NCBI GenBank assembly: GCA_022414725.1
Contig: CM039466.1
Location: 16,890,786 to 16,954,785, forward strand
Length of the DNA: 64,000 bases
Reading direction: 5' to 3'
Source of the DNA: Microglena sp. YARC
Lineage: Eukaryota; Chlorophyta; Chlorophyceae; Chlamydomonadales; Chlamydomonadaceae
Shown: in pieces, positions 30,055-40,221 of the stretch
Layout: each line of letters begins with the position of its first letter
Position numbering within the stretch: position 1 is the stretch's first letter
Notes under the pieces: generated by a model
What the model saw: the letters and a program-made list of their open reading frames with translations, nothing else
The model's database searches: none
Told to the model about the DNA's origin: nothing
Translations under genes and position numbers: made by a program

Positions 30055-30745
30055 ACACCTGTGTCGACTCACAGAGCGACCGAACACTCTCATCAGGCGG
30101 CACCTGTCGAGTCGAGTCATAGAGCGACCACTCTCATCAGGCGGAACTTGTGTCGAGTCACATCACAGAGCGACTGACCTCTCTCATCACGGTGGCACCT
30201 GTCGAGTCGAGTCACATCACAGAGCGACCACTCTCATCAAGGACGGCGGCACCTGTGTCGAGTCACACGGCGAACTCTCGCATCAGGCGGCACCTGTGTT
30301 GAGTCACACGGCGAACTCTCGCATCACGACGGAACCTGTGTCGAGTCACAGAGCGACCACTCTCATCAGGCGGAAGTTGTGTCGAGTCACAGAGCGACCG
30401 ACCTCTCGCATCAGGCGGCACCTGTGTCGAGTCACATCACAGAGCGACCACTCTCATCAAGGACGGCGGCACCTGTGTCGAGTCACACGGCGAACTCTCG
30501 CATCAGGCGGCACCTGTGTCGAGTCACACGGCGAACTCTCGCATCACGACGGAACCTGTGTCGAGTCACAGAGCGACCACTCTCATCAGGCGGAAGTTGT
30601 GTCGAGTCACAGAGCGACCGACCTCTCGCATCAGGCGGCACCTGTGTCGAGTCACATCACATGGCGACCTCTCTCATCAGGCGGCACATGTGTCACATCA
30701 CACGGCAACCTCTCGCATCACGGCGGCACCTGTGTCAATACCTCG
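30055..30745. repeat. Minisatellite array B, related to array A
   Basis: Same GTGTCGAGTCACA-GAGCGACC units with ACTCTCATCA and CGGCGAACTCTCGCATCA variants. Contains a larger internal duplication (about 30,217-30,420 and 30,442-30,640). It ends in the same sequence as array A. Confidence 0.9.
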
Positions 30746-30747
30746 AT

Positions 30748-30905
30748 ACTGTAAGATATCACTCACAGATGACGGAAAACCCGGTAAAGTAATCGCAAAC
30801 GGTGATCACATGTCAAGCAGAGGTCTGCTAGACAATAGATCTCGTATATCGATAGGGGAATCGCAGGCCCCACGGAGTGGGGCAGGGGAATTCAGATGTA
30901 GAAAC
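30748..30905 (+). repeat. Twin-hairpin element 12
   Basis: First hairpin TCAAGCAGAGGTCTGCTAGA (30,813-30,832). Second stem GCCCCAC-GGA-GTGGGGC (30,867-30,883). The sequence from CTCGATACTGTAAGATATCA on is nearly the same as at element 9. Confidence 0.9.
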
Positions 30906-30978
30906 CGAGGAGTACACAAGAGATGTGTCGCAGCATTATGCGGAACGGTGTTGACATTCTCACACACACACAAGCGAG

Positions 30979-30980
30979 AT

Positions 30981-31049
<69 letters not shown>

Positions 31050-31058
31050 TATAGATAG
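30979..31058. repeat. GATA microsatellite
   Basis: (GATA)n, about 18 units with one interruption, between element 12 and element 13. Confidence 0.95.
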
Positions 31059-31060
31059 GG

Positions 31061-31100
31061 TTGCGGGGCACAGCGGAGCGGGGCAGAGGGATTCAGTTGC
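31061..31100 (+). repeat. Twin-hairpin element 13 (second module only)
   Basis: GCGGGGCACAGCGGAGCGGG then GCAGAGGGATTCAGTTGC, a diverged second module without the first hairpin. Confidence 0.6.
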
Positions 31101-31103
31101 AGA

Positions 31104-31240
31104 TTGTATTCAACAAGCGGCGGAGCCCCTTTCACCTCTTCCCCCCAGCGGAGCGACCGGGAGCGACCGGAGGGGAGCCCCCACAAAGGAGTCTGCGAGG
31201 AACCGAACGGGTGGGCGACCGGAGGGGAGCGCGCAGAATG
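31104..31240 (+). repeat. Direct repeat flanking the Ala/Pro gene, left copy
   Basis: CAACAAGCGGCGGAGCCCCT, CACCTCTTCCCCCCAGCGG, CACAAAGGAGTC(T/C)GCGAGGA and GTGGGCGACCGGAGGGGAGC. The right copy is at 32,905-33,022 in the same orientation. Confidence 0.9.
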
Positions 31241-31329
31241 CGATCCACCTGATCGGATGATGTGTGCACTCCTCCACCCGTCTTGCACATCCAGGAGAAA
31301 CGAAACACTCACAGTTCCATCTGATAAGG

Positions 31330-31334
31330 TGGTA

Positions 31335-31383
<49 letters not shown>

Positions 31384-31384
31384 A
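31330..31384. repeat. (GCTCGT)n microsatellite
   Basis: Nine or so hexamers, GCTCGTGCTCGTGCTCGT. Confidence 0.95.
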
Positions 31385-31679
31385 AGCTTGCATGGGGCAA
31401 CTAACTTGGATAAGCAGACCTGGCAATGTTGACTGACTGCTCGCTCACGTTGCATCGCCTCACCACTGTAAGGCACGCACGCACGCATCCAAACGTGCGG
31501 TGTCCAGATAAGAACACGTCGTAGCGCACAAACTGAAGTTTGGCATCGCGCATTTTCAGTGAATGAAGCTCAGTGAATGAAGCTCAGTGAGTGTGCGTCA
31601 GCGCATGCTCCCCAAACACAAAGGGATTTCAAGCAGATCAATTGGGAAGAAAAAAAACAGTATTTTTATAACTGAGTAA

Positions 31680-32654
<975 letters not shown>

Positions 32655-32904
32655 GACTTGAAAGATTTCAGAGAGAGGGGAGAGAGGAGATATTGGGGTT
32701 TATCAGTTGTTGTTGGTGGTGGTGGTGTTGGTGGAACGAAAAATGCGTCAATTCTTTTTTAGCATGAAATGCAACGGTAACAACAACAACACAGGTACAC
32801 TCAGACATGTATACACACATAAGACATAGACATGTGTCTCAGACACTCTGTACGTGAACAGATGGGATGCCGTTGGGGGGATGATGTCACAAACAGAGTA
32901 GATT

Positions 32905-33022
32905 TAACAAGCGGCGGAGCCCCTTTCACCTCTTCCCCCAGCGGGGGCGACCGGAGGGGAGCCCCCACAAAGGAGTCCGCGAGGAACCGAGCGGGTGGGC
33001 GACCGGAGGGGAGCCCACAGTG
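32905..33022 (+). repeat. Direct repeat flanking the Ala/Pro gene, right copy
   Basis: Matches 31,104-31,240 apart from a short indel (CCCCAGCGGGGGCGACCGG) and scattered substitutions. Confidence 0.9.
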
Positions 33023-33123
33023 TAACATCAACCAGCAGACACACTACTGGGTGCACAAGCAAACACACGCACGTGAAGAAGAGTGATAGGCGAACGGAGG
33101 AAACATGTCGCATACTCGGTGCA

Positions 33124-33306
<183 letters not shown>

Positions 33307-33608
33307 GGATAACGCACTTTATCACGACACATGCCGCATCCTCACACACGCGTCGCGGCGGCTGCTGTCGAGATGATGCCCACCAACCACTCTCACTCAT
33401 TCTCACGCACGCACTCTATCACGACACAAACGGCGGCTTTCGCATCCTCCTCGGTGTCCATCCTGAGTAGAACGACTGATGTTCGTAAACACAGAAGTTT
33501 TTAACACACCCAAGTCTGCGACCATTCTTAACGCCAATTTTCTAACGGCGATGTCGTACATTTATTTCCATCTGATATATGTTTCATTTAACTGTTCCGC
33601 CGACTGTA

Positions 33609-33735
33609 GGGGAATCGCGGGCCCCACGGAGTGGGGCAGGGGAATTAGGTGCAGAAACCTGTCAAGTCATCATACACGTACGCACGCAAACGGCGGAAAA
33701 CTGTCGCATCCACACCGTCCGTCTGTCCATTCATG
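33609..33735 (+). repeat. Twin-hairpin element 14 (second module and tail)
   Basis: GGGGAATCGCGGGCCCCACG, stem 33,621-33,627 with 33,631-33,637, then AGGGGAATTAGGTGCAGAAA and the tail ACGCAAACGGCGGAAAACTG, TCGCATCCACACCGTCCGTC, matching element 9. Last member seen in the window. Confidence 0.85.
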
Positions 33736-34439
33736 ACTTGTCGTCCACATTACAGATTCCTTTGTATTCGAGTAAAACATATGTGCATTGAAAGTACCAA
33801 CCCCTATATAAAATGATCCGATTGTCTGAAATCTATGCAAAATCACAGTCGACATCAAACATCTTATATAGCGATAATGCACCCATTAAAGGAGTGCGAT
33901 TGCGACCAGGTCTTAAAGAAGCACCATCGATGTCATTTGAACAAGATACAGACACAGGAATGTTCAATGCATGAAGTAATGTCATAGGATTTGCTGCAGG
34001 AGCATATACTACGCTCATTGCATCATCTTCCAATTTACAAGCCAATACGCAAATCACACCATCTTCAAATATCGTGCCTCTCAACGACAATGTCTCAGAA
34101 TTAGGAACAGTAACAAAGAAGTTCGCAAAACTGTATGCAACAGATATCTATGGAACATCTGCTACATTTAACACACTCGGAGGAACGGCCATCTCAAGTA
34201 TCGTCAATTCCACAAGTAGCAATGTCGCAGCCAGTTCTGCAGCGGTCAAATCAGCATACGATAGTGCCGTCTCAGCTTCCAATCAGACGTACGGCATCGG
34301 CTCGCTCGATAGTAATGGTGATATCCTTCTCAGGGGCAACTTGCGCATCTCCGAAACTGCCAATATATACAAAGTACAGAGGTATTCAGTAGCGGTGCGG
34401 TGGTGGTCTCAATCACTTCCGACTCTAATATTTCCCTAG

Positions 34440-35135
34440 GTGAATGGGACACAGGATCTGGGTGCACCTGATAAACGATGGCGTAATCTTTATTTGTCTG
34501 GTAACCTCATTTCTTTCGGTAACGGAATGAACATCGACGGATGCTCTTGGAATTATTTGGCCAATTACGTCGTTCCCCAGCGTGTCGTGGAAAATACTGT
34601 TTCCACTTATCTCTTCACTGGTGCTGCACAAGATCATTCGGCATACGTGCGCAATGGCGAATCGTACATGCACGGTCGCAATGATTATGGAAAATTGGGA
34701 TTGGGACACACATCCAATATCGCCGTACCCACCAAAGTACCCAGTATCACTAATGCAGGATTGGTAGCGTGTGGTGAACGCTTCACTCTCTGTGTTCGCA
34801 CAGACGGTACCGCTATCTCTACCGGTCTGAACAACAATGGACAATTGGGTATAGGTTCGACTGTGACGACCTCAAACTTTAGTATTGTAGCAGGCGTTTC
34901 CAATGCGATTGCTGTTTGCTGCAGATACACGCATGCAATGTACATGACATCGAACGGGTATCGTTGTGAGTGCAGAAGCGATGCTAATGGACAACTTGGA
35001 AGAGGCGCATCCTCTGCCAATGTCGTGATCAATGCAAATATCGTTCCCATGCTCATGCCGGATGGAAGCAATGTGTATGCACGTGCCATTTCTGCTGGCG
35101 GGTACCATTCAGCTGTCCTCCTAAATAACGGTTAG
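34440..35135 (+). CDS. Open segment of fibre A: fibre module joined to RCC1 repeats
   Basis: An open block of 231 codons within locus A. It opens NGTQDLGAPDKRWRNLYLSG (fibre) and passes into degenerate RCC1 repeats (YGKLGLGHTSNIAVPTKV, GLVACGERFTLCVRTDGT, NNNGQLGIGSTV, ISAGGYHSAVLLNNG). It shows that fibre and RCC1 modules are in one frame. After NNG an extra T appears to shift the frame; SAYLCGKNDQGQCG continues in the next one. Confidence 0.7.
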   Translation: MNGTQDLGAPDKRWRNLYLSGNLISFGNGMNIDGCSWNYLANYVVPQRVVENTVSTYLFTGAAQDHSAYVRNGESYMHGRNDYGKLGLGHTSNIAVPTKVPSITNAGLVACGERFTLCVRTDGTAISTGLNNNGQLGIGSTVTTSNFSIVAGVSNAIAVCCRYTHAMYMTSNGYRCECRSDANGQLGRGASSANVVINANIVPMLMPDGSNVYARAISAGGYHSAVLLNNG

Positions 35136-35456
35136 CGCTTATCTTTGTGGTAAGAATGATCAGGGACAATGTGGTGCATCTCCTACCCTCGTTCCACAAG
35201 CCAATTCATGGGGTATCATCTCCACACTTTCGAATGTGGTAGATGTTGCTTGTGGACACGAACATACGCTCTTCACGCGCTACGATGGGCAAGTCTGGGA
35301 TTTCGACGTAATGATCGTGGTCAATTGGGACAGGGCAATAAGACGTCACCTGTGACGTCTGTGGTGCAGGTACTTGCGGGTGGAGGCGCAGGCTCTAGCA
35401 ACGGTTTGTCCGTCGAGATCGCGGCTGGGTTTTCAACCATTCGGCCTATATAAAAA

Positions 35457-37145
35457 ATGACAATACCATATTCGTATTCGGTTGCCAATGATAAGGGTCA
35501 ATTGGGATTGGGACAGACCACCACCGAATCGTTGACGCCGACACAACTTGTGGGATATGCGGGCTACGATATCGCATGTGGCAGGAACCATACGGTGATC
35601 TCGACCACACCGGATCCGTTGACATTCAATTATACTGGAAACAATGCATTGATCGCGTTTGGTGATAATGCATACGGAGAGGTGGGTGATAACAATCCAA
35701 ATGTGACGACACGGTGGTTCCCGAACCGTATCCATGACGGAACGTTCAAGAAAACGTTGGGGGTGGGATGTAATACAAATTCATCCGCCTACGTTGATTC
35801 GGACGGAGTGTTGTTCATTACAGGTTATAAATATAATGGTCAACTCGGGGATGAAACAACAATCAACAAAAGCACGTTCAGACCCGTTTCACGCCTGATG
35901 AAGGAAGGAAGACGGATCGTGACCATTGCGTGCGGCAGCTATAACATGCTTGCCCTTGACTCGACGGGACGCGTGCACGCATGGGGATACAACCAATTCG
36001 GTCAGCTCGGAAGAAACAATATCACTGATTCATCAGTCCCGATCGATGTCTCGAGCTTCGGATCTCTTGTCGGTAAAACGATCGTGGCCATTGCGTGCGG
36101 TCAATATCACACGCTTGCCCTGGACTCGACGGGACGCGTGCACGCATGGGGATTGAACAATTTCGGCCAGCTCGGAAATAATACTACCACTCAATCAAAT
36201 GTTCCGATCGATGTCTCGAGCTTCGGATCTCTTGTCCGTAAAACGATCGTGGCCATTGCGTGCGGCGGCAATCACACGCTCGCCCTTGACTCTACGGGAC
36301 GCTTGCACGCATTCGGATCCAACAGCAACGGTCAGCTCGGAAATAATACTACTACTAATTCATTAGTCCCGATCAATGTCTCGAGCTTCGGATCTCTTGT
36401 CGGTAAAACGATCGTGGCCATTGCATGTGGTACCATACACACACTTGCCCTTGCTTCGACAGGACGCGTGCACGCATGGGGATACAACGGTCTCGGCAAT
36501 CTCGGAAATAATATCACTTCTTCATCAAATATCCCGCTCGATGTATCGAGCTTCGGATCTCTTGTCGGTAAAACGATCGTGGCCATTGCGGGCGGTCAAT
36601 ATCACACGCTTGCCCTGGACTCGACGGGACGCGTGCACGCATGGGGATACAACGTTAGAGGCCAGCTCGGAAATAATACTACCCCTCAATCAAATGTCCC
36701 GCTCGATGTATCGAGCTTCGGATCTCTTGTCGGTAAGACGATCGTGGCCATTGCGGGCGGCGGCAGTCACACGCTTGCCCTTGACTCTACGGGACGCGTG
36801 CACGCATGGGGATACAACCAATTAGGTCAGCTCGGAAATAATACTACTAACACTATGTCATTAGTTCCCCACTTAATCGACAAGACCGCGCGTGACTTCC
36901 ATCCTCGTGTCTTATCGACCGGTCTTGGTTCTCACAAATTGCTAACGAATATTGGCGTTACCTCCAGTTCCTCCCTCATGGCGGTAGGCACGAATGCTTC
37001 CCGTCAGATCGGCGATAATACGGCGATCGATAGGTACATTCCCGTCGATGTTGGTGTTGGAAGTTTTGGAAGTGTCATCATCAGTTCAGCAGAGAGTGTT
37101 ACGCACAGCGCGATCGCTTTACAAAGCGGTGAAGTCTGGTGCTAG
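35457..37145 (+). CDS. Open segment of fibre A: RCC1 repeat block 1
   Basis: 562 codons. From about 35,900 there are six near-identical 55-residue (165-bp) RCC1 repeats of the pattern GKTIVAIACG-x-x-HTLALD, STGRVHAWGYN-x-x-GQLGNN and PIDVSSFGSLV, preceded by more diverged ones. RCC1 repeats form seven-bladed propellers that bind proteins or chromatin in eukaryotes; RCC1-like proteins are frequent in giant viruses. The strong nucleotide identity between repeats indicates recent amplification. Ends at a TAG in the context GEVWC-stop-GNNTYGQCG. Confidence 0.75.
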   Translation: MTIPYSYSVANDKGQLGLGQTTTESLTPTQLVGYAGYDIACGRNHTVISTTPDPLTFNYTGNNALIAFGDNAYGEVGDNNPNVTTRWFPNRIHDGTFKKTLGVGCNTNSSAYVDSDGVLFITGYKYNGQLGDETTINKSTFRPVSRLMKEGRRIVTIACGSYNMLALDSTGRVHAWGYNQFGQLGRNNITDSSVPIDVSSFGSLVGKTIVAIACGQYHTLALDSTGRVHAWGLNNFGQLGNNTTTQSNVPIDVSSFGSLVRKTIVAIACGGNHTLALDSTGRLHAFGSNSNGQLGNNTTTNSLVPINVSSFGSLVGKTIVAIACGTIHTLALASTGRVHAWGYNGLGNLGNNITSSSNIPLDVSSFGSLVGKTIVAIAGGQYHTLALDSTGRVHAWGYNVRGQLGNNTTPQSNVPLDVSSFGSLVGKTIVAIAGGGSHTLALDSTGRVHAWGYNQLGQLGNNTTNTMSLVPHLIDKTARDFHPRVLSTGLGSHKLLTNIGVTSSSSLMAVGTNASRQIGDNTAIDRYIPVDVGVGSFGSVIISSAESVTHSAIALQSGEVWC

Positions 37146-38144
37146 GGTAATAATACATATGGTCAATGCGGAAAGAATACCGCTTGTGCTGTAGTGAGCG
37201 TTCCCACTAAAGTCGTTAGTATCACGAATGCAGTCGAAGTCGCATGTGGAAACGGGTTCACATTCGTACGCAATGCTGACGATACGGTCATGGCATTCGG
37301 TAACAATGCGATGTGACAATTAGGTGTTGGAATGAGTATTGTTGCAACATCCCACATTCACACCTACCCTTATAAGTGGATTGGTAAGTATCAAACAGAT
37401 TGCGGCAGGTACATCTCATGCTGCTTCCATCGATGGCTCAGGTACTTTGCGTGTCTGGGGTTCGGGTATACTAGGCAAATTGGGATTGGGTGATACTTCT
37501 AATAAAGATGTACCCACAATCGTGGATGTGTCCTTATTGGACTTTGCCCAAAGCGACACATGTCGCTCTTGAGGTGCTCATACAGTCGTTGTATGTAGCG
37601 AATCTGGAAAGTTTACACAGCAGTCTGAACGATGTCGGACAATTGGTTCGATCTACTGGATTCGGGAGTGGTGTGGTATCAATGCATTTGGTGCAGTGAC
37701 AGATATGCCTACACCTGCAACGCCTTTGCGTGCAGCTTGTGGTTTGAAACATACTGCATTGCATGTGTCGAGCGATCGTATCGTTACTTTTTGGCGATCG
37801 TGGTAATGGACAAACGATCGTTTCGAGTGACGCTGCATGGATGCCGCAATTAGTGGAAGTTATCGGGGATGGCGAGGCGGCATACGATGTGCGTGCACTC
37901 GTGGCGGGGGAACGTCTACACACGTGGAAATGCCGCCTATGTCGGAAAAATGTGAATGGGTACGGGAGTGTGCCGCAACGCATCTTGTCTTTGGCAATAC
38001 AGAAAACATGGGGAAAGCCGAAAATGCCCATTTTGCCCAAGAATTCGAAAATAGGTGATTTCTCCATTATGATATCACCGACAGGTAGCATTATCACCTG
38101 TGGATATAACGGCAACGGCCAACTAGGAAATAACACGACATCCA

Positions 38145-39401
38145 GTGCGACGACATCATTACAAACCATATCGAGTAATGGATCTCTTGTCGGTAAAACG
38201 ATCGTGGCCATTGCGGGCGGTACCTCACACACTTGCCCATGACTCGACGGGACGCGTGCACGCATGGGGAAACAACGCCCAAGGCCAGCTAGGAAATAAT
38301 ACTACCACAAATTCATCAGCTCCGATCGATGTCTCGAGCTTCGGATCTCTTGTCGGTAAAACGATCGTGGCCATTGCGGGCGGTCTATATCACACGCTTG
38401 CCCTGGACTCGACGGGACGCGTGCACGCATGGGGATTGAACAATTTCGGCCAGCTCGGAAATAATACTACCACAAACTCATTAGTCCCGATCGATGTATC
38501 GAGCTTCGGATCTCTTGTCGGTAAGACGATCGTGGCCATTGCGGGCGGTCAATATCACACGCTTGCCGTGGACTCGACGGGACGCGTGCACGCATGGGGA
38601 AGAAACATTGAAGGCAATCTCGGAAACAATACTACCACTAATTCATTAGTGCCGATCGATGTATCGAGTTTCGGATCTCTTTTCGGTAAAACGATCGTAG
38701 CTGTTGCGTGCGGCAGCTATCACACGCTTGCCCTTGACTCGACAGGACACGTGCACGCATGGGGAGGCAACGGTAGCGGCCAGCTCGGAAATAATACTAC
38801 CACTCAATCAAATTTTCCGATCGATGTATTGAGTTTCGGATCTCTTGTCGGTAAAACGATCGTGGCTATTGCGGGCGGCGGCAATTACACGCTTGCCCTT
38901 GACTCTACGGGACGCGTGCACGCATGGGGATACAACGGTTTCGGCAATCTCGGAAATAATACTACCACTCATTCATCAGTCCCGATCGATGTATCGAGTT
39001 TCGGATCTCTTTTCGGTAAAACGATTGTGGCTATTGCGGGCGGCGTCAATCACACGCTTGCCCTTGACTCGACGAGACGCGTGCACGCATGGGGAAACAA
39101 CAATTTCGGCCAGCTCGGAACTGGTACTACCACCCAATCAAATATACCCGTTTTAGCGTTCACAACCGTTACAGAGACGGTCTCAAACTTGTTCGTGAAC
39201 TTCACAGGCCAACATCGTTGCTTCGTGGACGCGCTCGCTCCAGCACGTCTACGCGATCACGAAGGACTTGTTGTCGTCACCGACAAAAAACGCATACGCA
39301 TCCGGTCTGTAAGAGGACGACAACGCGCCATGACAATCAACAAGCCCTACCTCTCGTATCTCTTTCCAAGGTCCAAAAGATCCCCGTGGCATTCGGTGTG
39401 A
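38145..39401 (+). CDS. Open segment of fibre A: RCC1 repeat block 2
   Basis: 418 codons. About seven further 55-residue RCC1 repeats of the same family, then VTETVSNLFVNFTGQHRCFV and a diverged end. A one-base shift near 38,230 (HT-LAHDSTG) and another near 39,350 separate it from neighbouring segments. The stretch 37,146-38,144 between the blocks holds weaker RCC1-like words (IKQIAAGTSHAASIDGSGTL, GKLGLGDTSNKDVPTIV) in alternating frames. Confidence 0.7.
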   Translation: MRRHHYKPYRVMDLLSVKRSWPLRAVPHTLAHDSTGRVHAWGNNAQGQLGNNTTTNSSAPIDVSSFGSLVGKTIVAIAGGLYHTLALDSTGRVHAWGLNNFGQLGNNTTTNSLVPIDVSSFGSLVGKTIVAIAGGQYHTLAVDSTGRVHAWGRNIEGNLGNNTTTNSLVPIDVSSFGSLFGKTIVAVACGSYHTLALDSTGHVHAWGGNGSGQLGNNTTTQSNFPIDVLSFGSLVGKTIVAIAGGGNYTLALDSTGRVHAWGYNGFGNLGNNTTTHSSVPIDVSSFGSLFGKTIVAIAGGVNHTLALDSTRRVHAWGNNNFGQLGTGTTTQSNIPVLAFTTVTETVSNLFVNFTGQHRCFVDALAPARLRDHEGLVVVTDKKRIRIRSVRGRQRAMTINKPYLSYLFPRSKRSPWHSV

Positions 39402-40221
39402 TCTCGCTCACCCAGGACCATCCCGCAGGTCCATCTGCAGCCATCTCAGGAACAGAGCTCCTAAGGATCGCAGAACAAGGTGATGTACGTGTCCAAATCA
39501 ATTCGATCGGCGAAGGATGCATCTGGGTATGTGACGAGACCGGATCAACTATCCATTGCAGGTGATTACGTCACCACCAGTAGTTTGTCCGGTTACGCGT
39601 CTCTCCAAGTATTAGATGATGGAGATGTACCGGATGGTACATTACGAACTATACGTCGCAAAACTCACGATGGATTGTGATTTTCTCACAGCCTCTGGTA
39701 GATGTTGAAGAAGTACAAAAAAGATGAATATGGGAATGTCTTTTCGATGCAGACGGATCTCTCGTGTACACGATCGTGACCACGACAAAGGTCCTTCTGT
39801 TGTGGACCCAGTTACCGGAGAGACACGTACTGGGGAACCACTCGAAACACCTATTCCAGTGACGCGAACCTGCCTACGAAATGCGCTGCCGATGGACAAC
39901 CGAAATCGATGCATCCTCAGGTGTATCGATCACGACTCTTATTTCAAAAAGAAGATTACGAGAAACGTATGTCAGATGGACAATTAGTCGGTTTGTCCGT
40001 GCAGCTTTCGTTGGACATGCACTTTATCATTGCGGGATAAGTGTACGACAACGTTTTAGAAAAATTGGCATTTATAAAACTTTTGACGATAAATTCAATT
40101 ATGGACGCTATGCAGCTTCGTTCTCCGATATATTCGATATAATCCGATATATTCAAATAATACCGTGAAAAAAGTGTGTTGTGTATGATAATAATAACGA
40201 ACAACTGCTGATTTGTTCGTC

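Larger units (their letters stand above)
33813..40170 (+). pseudogene. Fibre-like protein A: tail-fibre modules, RCC1 repeats, C-terminal fibre domain (interrupted)
   Basis: Starting at ATG 33,813 (MIRLSEIYAKSQSTSNILYS), successive frames give one coherent architecture. First a tail-fibre module (DTDTGMFNA, IVPLNDNVSELGTVTKKFAK, YATDIYGTS and VNGTQDLGAPDKRWRNLYLS, the 'aligned with the grid' words of phage and giant-virus fibres). Then RCC1 repeats from about 34,620 to 39,160. Last, a fibre C-terminal domain (SIGEGCIWVCDETGS, GDYVTTSSLSGYASLQ). Interruptions include a TGA at 33,972-33,974, frameshifts near 34,400, 35,130, 35,310 and 35,440, a TAG at 37,143-37,145 where RCC1 repeats expect Trp, and a TGA at 37,314-37,316. 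Such proteins are thought to be virion attachment or surface proteins. Sequencing error or decay could each explain the breaks. Confidence 0.65.

Noticed and set aside
25890..30745. CRISPR-like arrays in the GTGTCGAGTCACAGAGCGACC minisatellites
   Set aside because: The 'spacers' are only a few short variants of the same words (TCTCGCATCACGG, ACTCTCATCAAGG), unit length drifts, and no cas genes are present.
15638..30832. Integron-type attC sites
   Set aside because: Considered because hairpins alternate with small genes, but there are no GTT/AAC core boxes, spacing to genes is irregular, several hairpins are clustered without genes, and no tyrosine integrase was seen.
37143..37145. Stop-codon reassignment (TAG read as Trp)
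   Set aside because: This TAG falls where RCC1 expects Trp, but other interruptions are TGA, TAG at a non-Trp site, and frameshifts, so error or decay explains them better.
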